The notes: generated by a model from the sequence alone, not told the origin. Numbered from the stretch's first letter, positions 34,628 to 45,301 are shown. The stretch is 64,000 nt of DNA from an uncultured bacterium (GCA_947574055.1 CANPIC010000004.1:25327-89326); one strand, 5' to 3'. Program-made: numbers and translations.

Positions 34628-35059
34628 TCACTCCACAGCCACAACGGTCGAATCCCCTTTTCTGGCCTGTTCCACCACTGCATGAGACAATTTGTCAAAA
34701 TTGCTGCCCGAATGAGAAGCCCCGCTGATCGCGTCAATGGCATCCGGATCCTGTGTTTCTGTCAGCTGTGCCACATATTCCCTTGTATAGGCATTGGGAT
34801 ACGTGCCGGTCCCGCCGGTAATCATATTTTCCATATAGGCATTGTCCCAGGCTTTGATATAGCCACTGGCATCTTTGGCATTAAATTCCGCATATACGAT
34901 ACGGTCATTTTTCACCAATATGCACAGATATTCCTTCCAGCCATGGGAATACTCCGCCATTTCTGCCGTATAAAAACCATCCTTCATCCCTGTCTGTGCG
35001 CCGCATCCTGAGAGCAGGAGCATCGGGATACACATCCATAACCAAATCCTCTGTTTCAT
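34628..35059 (-). CDS. FMN-binding-domain lipoprotein
   Basis: The 143-residue protein has a signal peptide with lipobox LLLSGCGA and a compact FMN-binding domain: GFYTAEMAEYSHGWKEYLCILVKNDRIVYAEFNAK and DAISGASHSGSNFDKL. The SGAS-x-S is the covalent flavinylation site used by ApbE-type transferases. Such lipoproteins, for example PplA, carry electrons in extracellular electron transfer. No ApbE gene is seen here. It follows the MCP gene by six bases. Confidence 0.85.
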   Translation of the reverse strand: MKQRIWLWMCIPMLLLSGCGAQTGMKDGFYTAEMAEYSHGWKEYLCILVKNDRIVYAEFNAKDASGYIKAWDNAYMENMITGGTGTYPNAYTREYVAQLTETQDPDAIDAISGASHSGSNFDKLSHAVVEQARKGDSTVVAVE

Positions 35060-35065
35060 CAGTCA

Positions 35066-37036
35066 TTATCCTTCCTCTGTTTCCCTGATCTTCACCTGTG
35101 CCACATATGCCATCAGGCTCTCTGACTGCGCCAGAGAATCCGCCGCCCTCTTATCCGTCTCCAGGGCCAGTTCTCTGTTTTCTTCCGCGATCTGCTGCAG
35201 GGAGACAAGCTGGTCTCTGATCTGCGCCACAGACGCTGTCTGCTCCTCCACGGTGCCTGACAGTCTGCCGGAAATAGCCAGGTACTCCTGTGTCACCTGT
35301 TGGATCTGGGAAAATGCCTCGGCAGTCCGATCTGCCGTCTCCTGTCCCTGCCGGATCGTCTCCATGGAATTGGCCGTCATGGCCATCGTCTGACGAAGGG
35401 CATCCGCCGTCTGTCCGGCCAGCTTGCCGATCTCGGCAGCTACCACGGCAAATCCTTTTCCCGCCTCTCCTGCCCTGGCTGCTTCGATCGAAGCATTGAG
35501 TGCCAGCAGATTGGTCTGCTCGGAAATATCTTCCACCATCAGACTGATCTTGGAGATCTCCTCCACTGCCTTATGTATCTCTTCCATGGTATCCAGCATA
35601 TGACGCATATCATCGCCGCCCTGGGACGTTTTTTCCGCCGCACTCGCGGAACATGCCTCTATTTGGGCCGCATTGTCTCTGTTTTTTTCAATGGCGCCGG
35701 CAATCCCTGCCATACTCTCTTCAAGCTGCGCGAGCAGCTCTGCCTGCTTCAGAGAATCTTCCTTCAGACGTCTCGCACAATCCGAGACACCGCCGGAATT
35801 TTCGTTCACTTCCCCGGCCGACCGGCGCATGCGCAGCATCGTTTCATTCAATGCCCGGGTAATATGACAGAGGGAATCATAAATGGAAGAGAAATCCCCG
35901 TGAAAATCATCCGGAATCTCCAGCGTATAGTCCCCGCCGGCCAGTGTGCCCAGAGAGGTATAAATATTACTGATATAGCCTCTGAGGCTGGTAATCATTC
36001 TGGCCAGCCCGTCGGTCAGGATACCGGTTTCATCCTTGCCGGCAGACTGCACCACTTCCTGCGTCAGATCGCCTTCTGCCAGAGCCTGCAGCCTCTTGGT
36101 TGCCTCGGACAGCGGATCGGAAATCTTTTTGGACTGTCTGACGATAAATACCGCCGCCCCGCACAACAAAAGTACGCTGATCAGAATCGTCACGACAATG
36201 GATAAAAACATGGTCCCCATATATTCCCACTGCGGCACATGAATCAGCAGGGACCAGTTGGTACCCGGTATCGGCGCATAGCCCACATAACGCTTTATGC
36301 CTTTCATCCGCATCAGGGCGGAACCGGTCTGGCAGGCCAGGGCCCGGTCAAAGATCTCCGCGTTTTTGGAAGAGGAATAGACCTCATAGATATTTCTGCG
36401 TCCGGCTATCTCCTCTTTTCTGACATCTCCCACGATCAGGCCATCCTCATTCAGGATACAGGCGCCACCGGTATTGCCCAGAATCAGCAGACTCATCACA
36501 TCATTGAGCAGGTCATATTTATAGCTGCCCACCAGATAACCGCTCACATGATCTCCCTCTTTCAGGGGACAGCCCACGCAGAGCTGTAACATCCCGTCTG
36601 CCTCATATGGATCACCGATCACAATATTGCCTGTCGAGAGCATCGACGCATAATAGACCTGGCTGCTGATATCGGCAGGCGCCGCCTGATCCCCATACAA
36701 TCTCTGTCCGGAAGTGTCATAAGCCGCAAGCCAGACAAATTCGATCTGCCGCTTTATCTCTTCCATACGGGCCTCTTTCTGTCTGTCATCCGCAGCCGGG
36801 TCCGCAAAAACATCTCCCGAGGAGAAATGATACATGCGCTCCGTCAGAAGATGAAGGTTGGAACTGATACTCTGGGAAGCGATTCTTGCCGTGATCTGCA
36901 TATTTTCCAGAAGAACCGTATTGGTGGATATAACACTGCCCACGGACATATTGACGGTTATCAGCGCCGCCAGAAGAATCGCCACCGCCATCACATAAAA
37001 AGTTATCTTATCCTTTAAAGTATGCTGTTTTTTCAT
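35066..37036 (-). CDS. Methyl-accepting chemotaxis protein, dCache sensor
   Basis: The 656-residue receptor has a signal-anchor helix (residues about 10-32), an extracellular sensor of the double-Cache type ([26 protein letters not shown]), a second membrane helix ([24 protein letters not shown]), a HAMP domain, and a methyl-accepting signalling domain with the hairpin tip [35 protein letters not shown]. Ligand unknown. No chemotaxis or flagellar genes are adjacent. It is followed at once by the FMN-binding lipoprotein, hinting at redox sensing, which is inference. Confidence 0.93.
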   Translation of the reverse strand: MKKQHTLKDKITFYVMAVAILLAALITVNMSVGSVISTNTVLLENMQITARIASQSISSNLHLLTERMYHFSSGDVFADPAADDRQKEARMEEIKRQIEFVWLAAYDTSGQRLYGDQAAPADISSQVYYASMLSTGNIVIGDPYEADGMLQLCVGCPLKEGDHVSGYLVGSYKYDLLNDVMSLLILGNTGGACILNEDGLIVGDVRKEEIAGRRNIYEVYSSSKNAEIFDRALACQTGSALMRMKGIKRYVGYAPIPGTNWSLLIHVPQWEYMGTMFLSIVVTILISVLLLCGAAVFIVRQSKKISDPLSEATKRLQALAEGDLTQEVVQSAGKDETGILTDGLARMITSLRGYISNIYTSLGTLAGGDYTLEIPDDFHGDFSSIYDSLCHITRALNETMLRMRRSAGEVNENSGGVSDCARRLKEDSLKQAELLAQLEESMAGIAGAIEKNRDNAAQIEACSASAAEKTSQGGDDMRHMLDTMEEIHKAVEEISKISLMVEDISEQTNLLALNASIEAARAGEAGKGFAVVAAEIGKLAGQTADALRQTMAMTANSMETIRQGQETADRTAEAFSQIQQVTQEYLAISGRLSGTVEEQTASVAQIRDQLVSLQQIAEENRELALETDKRAADSLAQSESLMAYVAQVKIRETEEG

Positions 37037-37064
37037 GGAACCGTTACTACTCCCTTGCCTTCAA

Positions 37065-37679
37065 TTATCTGTCTGCCGGACCCAGCGGATACTCCACCAC
37101 ATAAAAATCATAGGCATTGATCACCGTCGTATCCGCATATCTGTCCTTTCTCTTAAAACTGCTGCTGTAATTGGCATGTACATGGCCATGAAAGAAAAAT
37201 TTCGGCCTGTACTTTTCCATCAGACTGCGGAACACGGCAAATCCCCTGTGGGGCAGATCCTCCAGATCGTTCACCTGATACGCCGGGGCATGTGCCACCA
37301 GAATATCAAACCCTTTATGCCGCCAGAGTTTCCAGCCCATCCGCCGTACCCGCTGTCTCATCTTCTGTTCCGTATACTGATTGCTGGCGCCCGGAATATA
37401 TTCCATGGAGCCGCCCAGGCCCAGTATACGCACCCCTTCATAGACATAAATATCATCCTCAATGCAGATACAGCCTTCCGGCGGCTTCTCCGCATAGCGG
37501 CTGTCATGGTTGCCCCTGACATAAAGAACGGGCACATGACAAAGTGTGGCAAAAAAAGTCAGATATTCCGCGGACAGGTCCCCACAGGAAATGATCAGGT
37601 CAATATCCTTCATCCGCTCCGGCTCATAATAGTCATATAACAGTCTGGACTCATGATCCGTCAGGATCATGATATTCAT
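37065..37679 (-). CDS. Calcineurin-like metallophosphoesterase
   Basis: The 204-residue protein has all metallophosphoesterase motifs in order: MILTDHES (GDxH replaced by TDHE), LIISCGDLSAEY, VRGNHDSRYAEK, ILVAHAPAY and FFHGHVHANYS. Substrate unknown. The ATG at 37679 begins the domain; open sequence upstream to 37793 is basic low-complexity and overlaps the previous gene, so I exclude it. Confidence 0.82.
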   Translation of the reverse strand: MNIMILTDHESRLLYDYYEPERMKDIDLIISCGDLSAEYLTFFATLCHVPVLYVRGNHDSRYAEKPPEGCICIEDDIYVYEGVRILGLGGSMEYIPGASNQYTEQKMRQRVRRMGWKLWRHKGFDILVAHAPAYQVNDLEDLPHRGFAVFRSLMEKYRPKFFFHGHVHANYSSSFKRKDRYADTTVINAYDFYVVEYPLGPADR

Positions 37680-37743
37680 CACATCCGCGCCGCCTTCCCT
37701 GCCGCCGCCGGCCCGCTTCCTCTGGGCAGACCTGCGCCCCCGC

Positions 37744-39678
37744 TTATTTCTCCCCGCTGCTCTCATCCGTTTTGATGCCCTGGAGCTGCACAAGCGCCTG
37801 GGCTTCCTCCGTCAGTTCATCAAATTCAGGAATCTTTCCTGTTACATTGTCCACCAGCCAGTCCATCGTGATGATCTCATCGGCTTCCAGACTCTCCTCT
37901 TCTGCGCATCTGACTGTCCCGTCCTGGGAAATAATCCGCCCGTCAAACGGATGGAAACTGCCGCTTCTGATCGAATGTTTGAGAAATTCGATCAGGCGCC
38001 TCGTCTCCCATGGCATGGCCTTGGAACAGATGACATCAATCACATCCGCCGACAATCCCCACCAGTAGTTGACAGCCTTCTTCCCCTTCTGGGCATCTGC
38101 CTCACTATTGCCGCTGCAGAGATTGCGGATAATGCGCTCATAGAATTTTCCCCAGTGCCAGATAGGCGTGGCCAGGTTTTCCAGGCTGCCATCCTCTCTC
38201 TTCCTGTAAAGGCCGTATTCTCTGGATGCAGTCCTGGGCGTAATCATATCGTGATCGGATATAAATACCAGCCCTTCCTGCTTCAGCCGTTCTCTGGCAT
38301 CCGTCCCCTTTGTCTTGGCCCATTCCAGACAGACGCTGACATAAGGGTTCACCATCCGCGCCCCCAGGGCAAACGCATTGATATTGGCCATCTCCCCGTA
38401 AATAGGGTAATCAGCCACATACCCAAGCCGCTCGGTACGCGACAGAGCCGCCGCAATGGCACCGATCAAAAACTTAGACTCATACATACGGGCATAGTAG
38501 GTGTGAATGGATGTATAGGGCATCCGAACCGAACAGTTAAAGATCCGCACTTTGGGATGACGCACCGCGCAGCGAACACTGGGCCCCGCCATCTGCACCG
38601 CAATGGTGAAGATCAGATTGCAGCCGGCGGCAACTGCCAGATCAATGGCATTTTCCACTTCGCCGTCTGTTCCTGCCCGGTCAAAGACAAAGGTCTTTAC
38701 TTTACCGTCAAAAGCCTGTTCCAGATACAGCCGGCCCAGTTCATGGGCATAGGTCCAGCCTGACGTCTCCGGCGTCTTGGGGTAGATAAATGCGATCTTG
38801 AGCATCTCCGGTGTCAGTGTCCCCGCCGGAATCAGCCGGGTCAGTAAAGAAGCCTTTTCCGTTCCCGGATTCTCCACCAGTTCCACCTGACTTCCCTGAT
38901 CCGCAAGACGGATCTCTTCCCATATCTGCACAAGCGCCCGGTGCATCTCCTGCTCCGTCTCTCCCTTGATCCGCTCATAGCCATAGATTTCCACATAGAC
39001 AAGAAAAGCATCCGGGACGGCCAGTTCCAGCTTCTCTCCATGGGCCATCTTATAGGCAGTGGAAAATCTGCCATATATGCTGCGTAAAAGGCGCCGCTCT
39101 TCCACATCCCACACTTCACCGGGCTTTTTCCCCATCAGCTTCAAAAGTTTCTTATAACTGCCTTCTTTGGTAAACCAGATCTCACAGATCTGCGATACCT
39201 GATAAAACTCCAGGAACTCATAATAAAGCCGGTTTTCTTTCTCATCGGTCTTTTTGGGGATCAGCCGCGTTACCGTACCGGCAATGCTGTAAGCTCCCAG
39301 ATACTTCATCACACTGACCCGTTTATTGCCCTCCTGGACATAAAACCGGTTCATAAATTCATATGCCACAATGGGGTCCCGGATTCCGTCACTGACCTGA
39401 TGGTCATAAAGTGAGGCCCATTTGGCTCCAAACTCCGATTTCTCGGATAGCAGAGGCATAAAATTATCGGCAAAGGCATTGGTCCGCCCTGCCGTTTTCG
39501 TTCCCACAATCCGCTCCAGAGGGATGTCCATCACCCCCAGACTGACCGTCTGTACCACTTCCGTATAGGACAAAACATCGTCCAGCACCGGCAGATAAGG
39601 ATGCTGTCCCCTCGTCAGAGCCGCCTGATACCGCCTTCTCCCCTGCTTTAATGCCGCCGCATAATCATTCAACGCCAT
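37744..39678 (-). CDS. ParB-like/BMP-domain protein (cytosolic purine-nucleoside binding-protein-like)
   Basis: The 644-residue protein has no signal peptide. Its N-terminal part carries a ParB-like motif (FYVQEGNKRVSVMKYLGAYSIAGTVTRLIP). A long helical region follows, then a BMP/PnrA domain (KIAFIYPKTPETSGWTYAHELGRLYLEQAF, DLAVAAGCNLIFTIAVQMAGPSV, RLGYVADYPIYGEMANINAFALGARMVNP) normally found in secreted nucleoside-binding lipoproteins. This combination suggests a cytosolic ligand-responsive protein. Start at 39678 chosen because AAGGGG lies upstream and earlier in-frame ATGs have none. Ligand and role unknown. Confidence 0.78.
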   Translation of the reverse strand: MALNDYAAALKQGRRRYQAALTRGQHPYLPVLDDVLSYTEVVQTVSLGVMDIPLERIVGTKTAGRTNAFADNFMPLLSEKSEFGAKWASLYDHQVSDGIRDPIVAYEFMNRFYVQEGNKRVSVMKYLGAYSIAGTVTRLIPKKTDEKENRLYYEFLEFYQVSQICEIWFTKEGSYKKLLKLMGKKPGEVWDVEERRLLRSIYGRFSTAYKMAHGEKLELAVPDAFLVYVEIYGYERIKGETEQEMHRALVQIWEEIRLADQGSQVELVENPGTEKASLLTRLIPAGTLTPEMLKIAFIYPKTPETSGWTYAHELGRLYLEQAFDGKVKTFVFDRAGTDGEVENAIDLAVAAGCNLIFTIAVQMAGPSVRCAVRHPKVRIFNCSVRMPYTSIHTYYARMYESKFLIGAIAAALSRTERLGYVADYPIYGEMANINAFALGARMVNPYVSVCLEWAKTKGTDARERLKQEGLVFISDHDMITPRTASREYGLYRKREDGSLENLATPIWHWGKFYERIIRNLCSGNSEADAQKGKKAVNYWWGLSADVIDVICSKAMPWETRRLIEFLKHSIRSGSFHPFDGRIISQDGTVRCAEEESLEADEIITMDWLVDNVTGKIPEFDELTEEAQALVQLQGIKTDESSGEK

Positions 39679-39860
39679 CTTCTTCTGATTCCCCTTCCCT
39701 GAAGGAATATAACCTCTTTTATTTTCTCTATATCTTACCATTTTAATCAGAAATTGGAAACCCGTTTTCTGATTTTGTGTTGCCATTTACAGGGAAATAT
39801 GAAAGATAAACTCATAAAACAAAGATCCCCGGGCCTGCTTTTCATAAGTTAGCGCAAAAA

Positions 39861-39912
39861 AAGGAGCCGTTGCCCCCATAGAGCATCTCTCTATGTCTGC
39901 AACGGCCTCCTT
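39861..39912 (-). terminator. Rho-independent terminator after pyruvate:ferredoxin oxidoreductase
   Basis: On the minus strand AAGGAGGCCGTTGC pairs with GCAACGGCTCCTT (one bulged base), with an inner CATAGAG/CTCTATG stem, followed by seven T. It lies directly after the stop codon at 39915. Confidence 0.88.
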
Positions 39913-39914
39913 CT

Positions 39915-42900
39915 TCAGAGTTTTCCATACATCTCTGTCACCCGTTTCCAATAGCGATAACGGTTCTTTGCATATTCTTCTGCTTCCGGGAACAGCTCGC
40001 CGGCCACCTCCGGCTTTGTCTTTTGCAAAGCGGTATAGCGGATTTCTCCCTCCAGAAATTCCCGGTAGGAGCCATCCGGCTCCGGGCTGTCCAGCATAAA
40101 GGGATTCTTCCCTTCTTTGCGCAGGCCAGGGTGGTAACGGAAAAGCGTGAAATAGCCTGCTTTCACCGCTTTCTCCTCCTCATGCTGGGAACTGCCCATC
40201 CCGGCGCGGATTCCATGATTGATACACGGTGCATAGGCAATGAGCAGGGACGGTCCGTCATACTGCTCCGCCTCCTGGATGGCTTTCACGGTCTGCGCAT
40301 AATCAGCACCCATGGCAATCTGTGCCACATAGACATAACCATAGCTGATCATCATCCCTGCCAGATCCTTTTTGCGCGTCCGCTTCCCGCCGGCGGCAAA
40401 GAGCGCCGTCGCGCCAAGCGGGGTTGCTTTCGACGCCTGGCCTCCCGTATTGGAATACACTTCCGTATCAAAAACAAGTATATTGATATTTCTGCGGCTG
40501 GCCAGCACATGATCCAGGCCGCCAAAGCCGATGTCATAAGCCCAGCCGTCGCCGCCAAATACCCATTTGGACTTTTTGGAAAAGAAATTGCGTTCCCCAA
40601 GGAGCCTGTCCGCTTCCTCGCATCGGGCGGCGCAAAGTGCCCGGATCAGTCTCTCGGATGCCGGCCCGTTGGCGTAAAAGTCATTCCAGGTATCCAGCCA
40701 GTTTCCGCAGGCTTCCTTCAATTCTTTGTCCGCCGTCTCTTTTTCCAGTATCCCGATCTTTTCCCGCAGCCGCTCCCGTATCGTCTCTTCTGCCAGCAGC
40801 ATACCATAGCCAAACTCGGCCGCATCTTCAAACAGGGAATTGGACCAGGCCGGCCCCTCGCCTTTGTCATTGACTGTATAAGGCGTGGAGGGGAAGGAGT
40901 TGCCCCAGATAGAAGAACAGCCTGTCGCATTGGCTATATACATCCGCTCGCCAAAGAGCTGCGTCACCAGACGGGGATACGTAGTCTCACCGCAGCCCGC
41001 ACAGGCGCCATGAAATTCCAGGTAAGGCTTTTTATACTGGCTTCCCTTGACGGTACCGATACCGAATTTGCTGACCAGTTCTTCCTTTTCCGGCAGAGAT
41101 TTGCCATAATCAAAATAGCGCTGGCGCTCCTCATGTTCGTGCACCGGACACATGGAAAGCGCTTTCTCTCCCTGTTTTCCGGGGCAGACAGCCGCGCAGG
41201 AACCACAGCCCGTACAGTCCGACGGGGATATAATCATCGAGACCTGATACCCGTCCATACCCGTCACAGGCAGTATGGACATGCCTGCCGGCGCTGCCGC
41301 AGCCTCCTGCGCATCCATCACTGCCGGACGGATAACCGCATGAGGGCACACATAGGAACAGCGGTTACACTGAATACAGTTTTCCGGCTTCCAGACCGGC
41401 ACTTCAGTGGACACATTGCGCCGCTCATGAGCCGCGGTTCCCGATGGCACCGAACCGTCAGCGATCTCCACAAACGCGGAAACAGGCAGCTTATCTCCTT
41501 CCTGCACATTCACCGGCTTCTGGATGCGACGGACGAAACATTCCACTTCTTCTCTGTCAGGCAGCAGATCGTCGTCCAGCGGTTCGTCCTTTTCCTGTTT
41601 CCAGGATTCCGGTACCGCTACTTCTTTTACTTCCTCCATCCCTCTTTCGATGGCCTGGTAATTCATCTCTACGATCTTGTCGCCTTTGCGTTCATAAGCG
41701 GCTTTGGCTGCCTGTTTCATCAGCGACAGGGCTTCGCCGGGATCAATGATACCGGACAGTTTGAAAAAGGCTGCCTGTAAGATGGTGTTGATCTTGTTAT
41801 TGAGGCCGATCTCTTTGCCGATCCGCAGGCCGTCGATCACAAAAAAGCGGATCTGATGCTCTGCCAGATATCGCTTCACCTGTCCCGGCAGGAAATGCGC
41901 CAGCGCTTCCCCTTCATAGGGACAGTTCAAAAGAAACGTACCGCCGTCTTTTATCTCCTGGACTATATGAAACTTGTGCAGATATACGTGATTATGGCAG
42001 GCGGTAAAATCCGAGCGGTCAATCAGGTAAGCCGAGCGGATGGGAGATGGCCCGAAACGAAGATGCGAGACGGTGAGGCCTCTTGATTTTTTGGAATCAT
42101 AGGCAAAATAAGCCTGGGCATACAGCTCGGTGTGATTGCCAATGATCTTCACGGATGACTTGTTAGCCCCCACCGTACCATCGCCGCCCAGTCCCCAGAA
42201 TTTGCAGCAGACTTCTCCCTTCTTTTCGACCTGGAAAGGCTCTGCCGGAAGTGACAGATGTGTCACATCGTCCTCAATACCGATGGTAAAGCGTTTTATC
42301 GTCTGATTCTCAAACACTGCATGGATCTGTGCGGGTGTTGTATCCTTGGAAGCCAGTCCATACCGCCCCGAAAAAACAGGTATATCCTGAAAATAGCTGT
42401 CACGCAGCGCTCCGATCACGTCCAGATACAGCGGTTCCCCGATGCTTCCCGCCTCCTTGGTCCGGTCAAGCACAGTGATTTTTTCAACGGTTTTGGGAAT
42501 GGCTGCCAGCAGATGTTCTCTCTCGAAAGGACGATACAGTCGTACCCGGATCAGCCCTGTCTTTTTTCCCGCTTTGTTCTCCTCATCCACCACTTCTTCA
42601 ATGGTCTGACAGACACTGCCCATAGCGATAATGATATGCTCCGCCTCCGGCTCTCCGTAATACTGAAACAGTTCATAAGGAGTCCCTGTTTTTTCCGTCA
42701 CTTTGCGCAAAAGGGCTTCCACAATTCCCGGCAGTTTATCATAGCGGGGATTGGCCGCTTCGCGGTACTGGAAAAAGACATCCGGATTCTGCGCCGAGCC
42801 CATCTGTCTGCCGTGTGTGGGGTTAAGCGCCCCGTTCCTGAAAGCCTCCAGTGCCTCTTTGTCCAGAAAAGACTCGTAATCCCCTCTGTCCCAGACGGCA

Positions 42901-43499
42901 ATCTTTTGTACTTCATGGGAAGTACGAAATCCGTCAAAGAAATAAAGAAAAGGCGTTCTGCCCTGCAACGCCGCCATATGCGCAACCGGCGCCAGATCCA
43001 TAACCTCCTGCACACTGCTGGCTGCCAAAATGGCGGCCCCTGTCTGCCGACAGGCATAGATATCCGAATGATCCCCGAAGATAGAAAGCGCATGCGTGGC
43101 AAGCGAACGCGCCGCCACATGAAATACGCCGGGCAGTCCCTCTCCCGCCATCTTATACAGATTGGGGATCATCAAAAGAAGTCCCTGCGAAGCCGTAAAA
43201 GTGGAGGTCAGCGCCCCGGCTGCCAGAGATCCATGTACGGCGCCGGCTGCGCCGGCCTCCGACTGCATGGCAGATACCGTAACCGGCCTGCCAAAGAGAT
43301 TTTTCTCTCCCCGGGCCGCCCATTCGTCCATCAACTCCGCCATGGTGGAGGAAGGGGTGATGGGGTAGATGGCCGCCACATCACTGTAGGCATACGCCGC
43401 CAGCGCAGCGGCATGGTTGCCGTCCATCGTTTTCATTTTTCTTTTGTTTTTCTGCGTGGCCTGCATCGGGGCCGTCTGTTCTGTCTGTCTATGTTCCAT
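39915..43499 (-). CDS. nifJ: Pyruvate:ferredoxin (flavodoxin) oxidoreductase
   Basis: This 1194-residue single-chain enzyme oxidises pyruvate to acetyl-CoA, CO2 and reduced ferredoxin, a central step of anaerobic fermentation. Domains in order: pyrimidine-binding alpha (AYSDVAAIYPITPSSTMAELMDEW), gamma (GLGGDGTVGANKSSVKIIG), two 4Fe-4S motifs (CIQCNRCSYVCP and CTGCGSCAAVCP), then the TPP-binding domain (GACAGCGETTYPRLVTQLFG and VFGGDGWAYDIGFGGLDHVLAS). It is an independent unit with its own terminator. Rex regulation is plausible but I see no clear operator in the 90-base upstream gap. Confidence 0.97.
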   Translation of the reverse strand: MEHRQTEQTAPMQATQKNKRKMKTMDGNHAAALAAYAYSDVAAIYPITPSSTMAELMDEWAARGEKNLFGRPVTVSAMQSEAGAAGAVHGSLAAGALTSTFTASQGLLLMIPNLYKMAGEGLPGVFHVAARSLATHALSIFGDHSDIYACRQTGAAILAASSVQEVMDLAPVAHMAALQGRTPFLYFFDGFRTSHEVQKIAVWDRGDYESFLDKEALEAFRNGALNPTHGRQMGSAQNPDVFFQYREAANPRYDKLPGIVEALLRKVTEKTGTPYELFQYYGEPEAEHIIIAMGSVCQTIEEVVDEENKAGKKTGLIRVRLYRPFEREHLLAAIPKTVEKITVLDRTKEAGSIGEPLYLDVIGALRDSYFQDIPVFSGRYGLASKDTTPAQIHAVFENQTIKRFTIGIEDDVTHLSLPAEPFQVEKKGEVCCKFWGLGGDGTVGANKSSVKIIGNHTELYAQAYFAYDSKKSRGLTVSHLRFGPSPIRSAYLIDRSDFTACHNHVYLHKFHIVQEIKDGGTFLLNCPYEGEALAHFLPGQVKRYLAEHQIRFFVIDGLRIGKEIGLNNKINTILQAAFFKLSGIIDPGEALSLMKQAAKAAYERKGDKIVEMNYQAIERGMEEVKEVAVPESWKQEKDEPLDDDLLPDREEVECFVRRIQKPVNVQEGDKLPVSAFVEIADGSVPSGTAAHERRNVSTEVPVWKPENCIQCNRCSYVCPHAVIRPAVMDAQEAAAAPAGMSILPVTGMDGYQVSMIISPSDCTGCGSCAAVCPGKQGEKALSMCPVHEHEERQRYFDYGKSLPEKEELVSKFGIGTVKGSQYKKPYLEFHGACAGCGETTYPRLVTQLFGERMYIANATGCSSIWGNSFPSTPYTVNDKGEGPAWSNSLFEDAAEFGYGMLLAEETIRERLREKIGILEKETADKELKEACGNWLDTWNDFYANGPASERLIRALCAARCEEADRLLGERNFFSKKSKWVFGGDGWAYDIGFGGLDHVLASRRNINILVFDTEVYSNTGGQASKATPLGATALFAAGGKRTRKKDLAGMMISYGYVYVAQIAMGADYAQTVKAIQEAEQYDGPSLLIAYAPCINHGIRAGMGSSQHEEEKAVKAGYFTLFRYHPGLRKEGKNPFMLDSPEPDGSYREFLEGEIRYTALQKTKPEVAGELFPEAEEYAKNRYRYWKRVTEMYGKL

Positions 43500-43589
43500 A
43501 TTCTGTACTCACTTTCTCTGTGTTTTCGAAATGTAGTTTGTACAGATTCGGAAAAAATCATCCGCCGCAAACAGGAAATATCTGAACTT

Positions 43590-44174
43590 TTAATTGCCGC
43601 CCGCGCGGTCCAGCCTTTTCCTGATCACCGGCCCTGTCACCAGGGCAATGATAATCTTGCAGATATCACCGGGAATAAAAGGCAGCACGCCGGCCGCCAG
43701 CGCGCCGGCAAGAGACATATGCGCCAGGCCTGCCAGCCACAGCGTACCAAACAGATAGCAGACTGCCGTCCCGCCAGCCAGCCCCGCAAAGCACCAGGCC
43801 GGCCTGAAAGGCCATCTGTCAGTCACATAGCCACCGATCAGTGCCATCAGCATAAATCCCACCAGATATCCTCCCGTAGGTCCCAGCAGTTTGCCGGGGC
43901 CTGCCGTAAATCCGGAAAACACCGGAATACCTGCAAAACCGATCAAAAGATACAACAGATAGCTGACACATGCCCGTTTCCTGCCGAGCACATACAGCGC
44001 AAAATAGACGGCAAGATTGGTCAGAGAAATGGGCACCGGGCTAAATGGCAGCGGAACCGATAAGGGCCCCATCACACATAGCAGCGAGGTCATCATCCCT
44101 GTCAGTACCAGTTCCCGTACTTTCGCATGGCCCTGCCATGTTTCGTTTGTGGTCGTATCTATCCTCTTTGCCAT
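43590..44174 (-). CDS. bioY: Biotin transporter substrate-binding subunit BioY
   Basis: The 194-residue integral membrane protein is the S component of biotin ECF transporters. Six hydrophobic segments are visible, and the family motif GFAGIPVFSGFTAGPGKLLGPTGGYLVGF (positions split here: GFAGIPVFSGF and LGPTGGYLVGF) is intact. It overlaps the bioB stop by 16 bases, so transport and synthesis of biotin are coupled in one BirA-controlled transcript. Confidence 0.94.
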   Translation of the reverse strand: MAKRIDTTTNETWQGHAKVRELVLTGMMTSLLCVMGPLSVPLPFSPVPISLTNLAVYFALYVLGRKRACVSYLLYLLIGFAGIPVFSGFTAGPGKLLGPTGGYLVGFMLMALIGGYVTDRWPFRPAWCFAGLAGGTAVCYLFGTLWLAGLAHMSLAGALAAGVLPFIPGDICKIIIALVTGPVIRKRLDRAGGN

Positions 44175-45157
44175 TCTCTGTCTCCTCTCCGGCCTGTGTA
44201 GGCTCTGAGTTCATATCCGAGTTCTGTCAGCAGTTCCCGGTCTCCGGCCGTATGATTGCCCGTAGTCGTGAGCATGTCCCCGGTCAGCGTCGCATTGGCT
44301 CCTGAGACAAAGAGCACGGCGCCCCGGTCCAGAAAGCGGACCCTGCCGGCGGCAACACGGATATAAGCCTCCGGATTGAGATAACGGAACATGGCAATGA
44401 TTTGCCGGATCTCATCCGGCGCTAAAGGTTCCACATACTCCAGCGGCGTCCCCGGAATCGGCAGCAGGAAATTCAGCGGGATGGATCTGATCTCCAGTTC
44501 TGCCAGTGTCAGCGCCATCTCCGTGCGGTCACGCCATGTTTCCCCCATCCCCAGGATCCCGCCGGAGCATACTTCCAGTCCTGCCCTGCGTGCCCGCCGG
44601 ATCTGCTCCAGCTTATCTTCGTATGTATGACTCGTACAAATCTGCGGAAAATACTGCCTGGAAGTCTCCACATTCGTATGATACATGGTCACACCGGCCT
44701 CTTTCAGGCGCTTCATATCCTCCACACTCATCAGCCCATGCGATGCGCACAGCATCATATCCGGATACTGCGCGTGCATGGCCGTATAAGCCGCCACCGC
44801 TTTTTCCAGATCAGCCCCGCTTACCGCACGCCCCGAAGTGACGATCGAATAACGGTCCACGCCCATCTCTTCCATCTGTCCGCAGCCCTCCACAAATACG
44901 TCCGGCTCCGGAAACTCATAAGTCTCACAAGTGGTATGATAATGCGCCGACTGCGCACAAAACCGGCAGTCTTCGCTACAGCGTCCGGACCTGCCGTTTA
45001 TGATACTGCACAACTGTGCCCGGTTGCCGCACAGAGCCTTGCGGATCCTGTCAGCCCCTTCGCTGATCTCCTCCACATCCGCATCAAAAAAAACAGTCAG
45101 GTCATCGCCTCTTTTCAGTCTCCTGCCCTTTATAATCTCTTCCGCCAATCGCAACAT
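44159..45157 (-). CDS. bioB: Biotin synthase
   Basis: BioB is a radical-SAM enzyme inserting sulfur into dethiobiotin. The 332-residue protein has the cluster motif CSEDCRFCAQSAHY, the YEFPEPDV and NVETSRQYFP regions, and CSGGILGMGE near the middle, then IPLNFLLPIPGTPLE. bioA, bioD and bioF are not in the window. It is the first gene of the bio operon; a promoter overlapped by a BirA operator lies at 45302-45354. Confidence 0.95.
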   Translation of the reverse strand: MLRLAEEIIKGRRLKRGDDLTVFFDADVEEISEGADRIRKALCGNRAQLCSIINGRSGRCSEDCRFCAQSAHYHTTCETYEFPEPDVFVEGCGQMEEMGVDRYSIVTSGRAVSGADLEKAVAAYTAMHAQYPDMMLCASHGLMSVEDMKRLKEAGVTMYHTNVETSRQYFPQICTSHTYEDKLEQIRRARRAGLEVCSGGILGMGETWRDRTEMALTLAELEIRSIPLNFLLPIPGTPLEYVEPLAPDEIRQIIAMFRYLNPEAYIRVAAGRVRFLDRGAVLFVSGANATLTGDMLTTTGNHTAGDRELLTELGYELRAYTGRRGDREWQRG

Positions 45158-45301
45158 AGACCAACCTCTCCCTTTCCCGGAAAACTTCCGTTACATGCCG
45201 TCACATACGAAAACTTCCTGTTACCGTTATGCCCTCAGATCATCTCATCCATTCATGCGGCTGCCCATAATCAGATTTTTGTTCTTCTTTGCTATTTTTT
45301 C

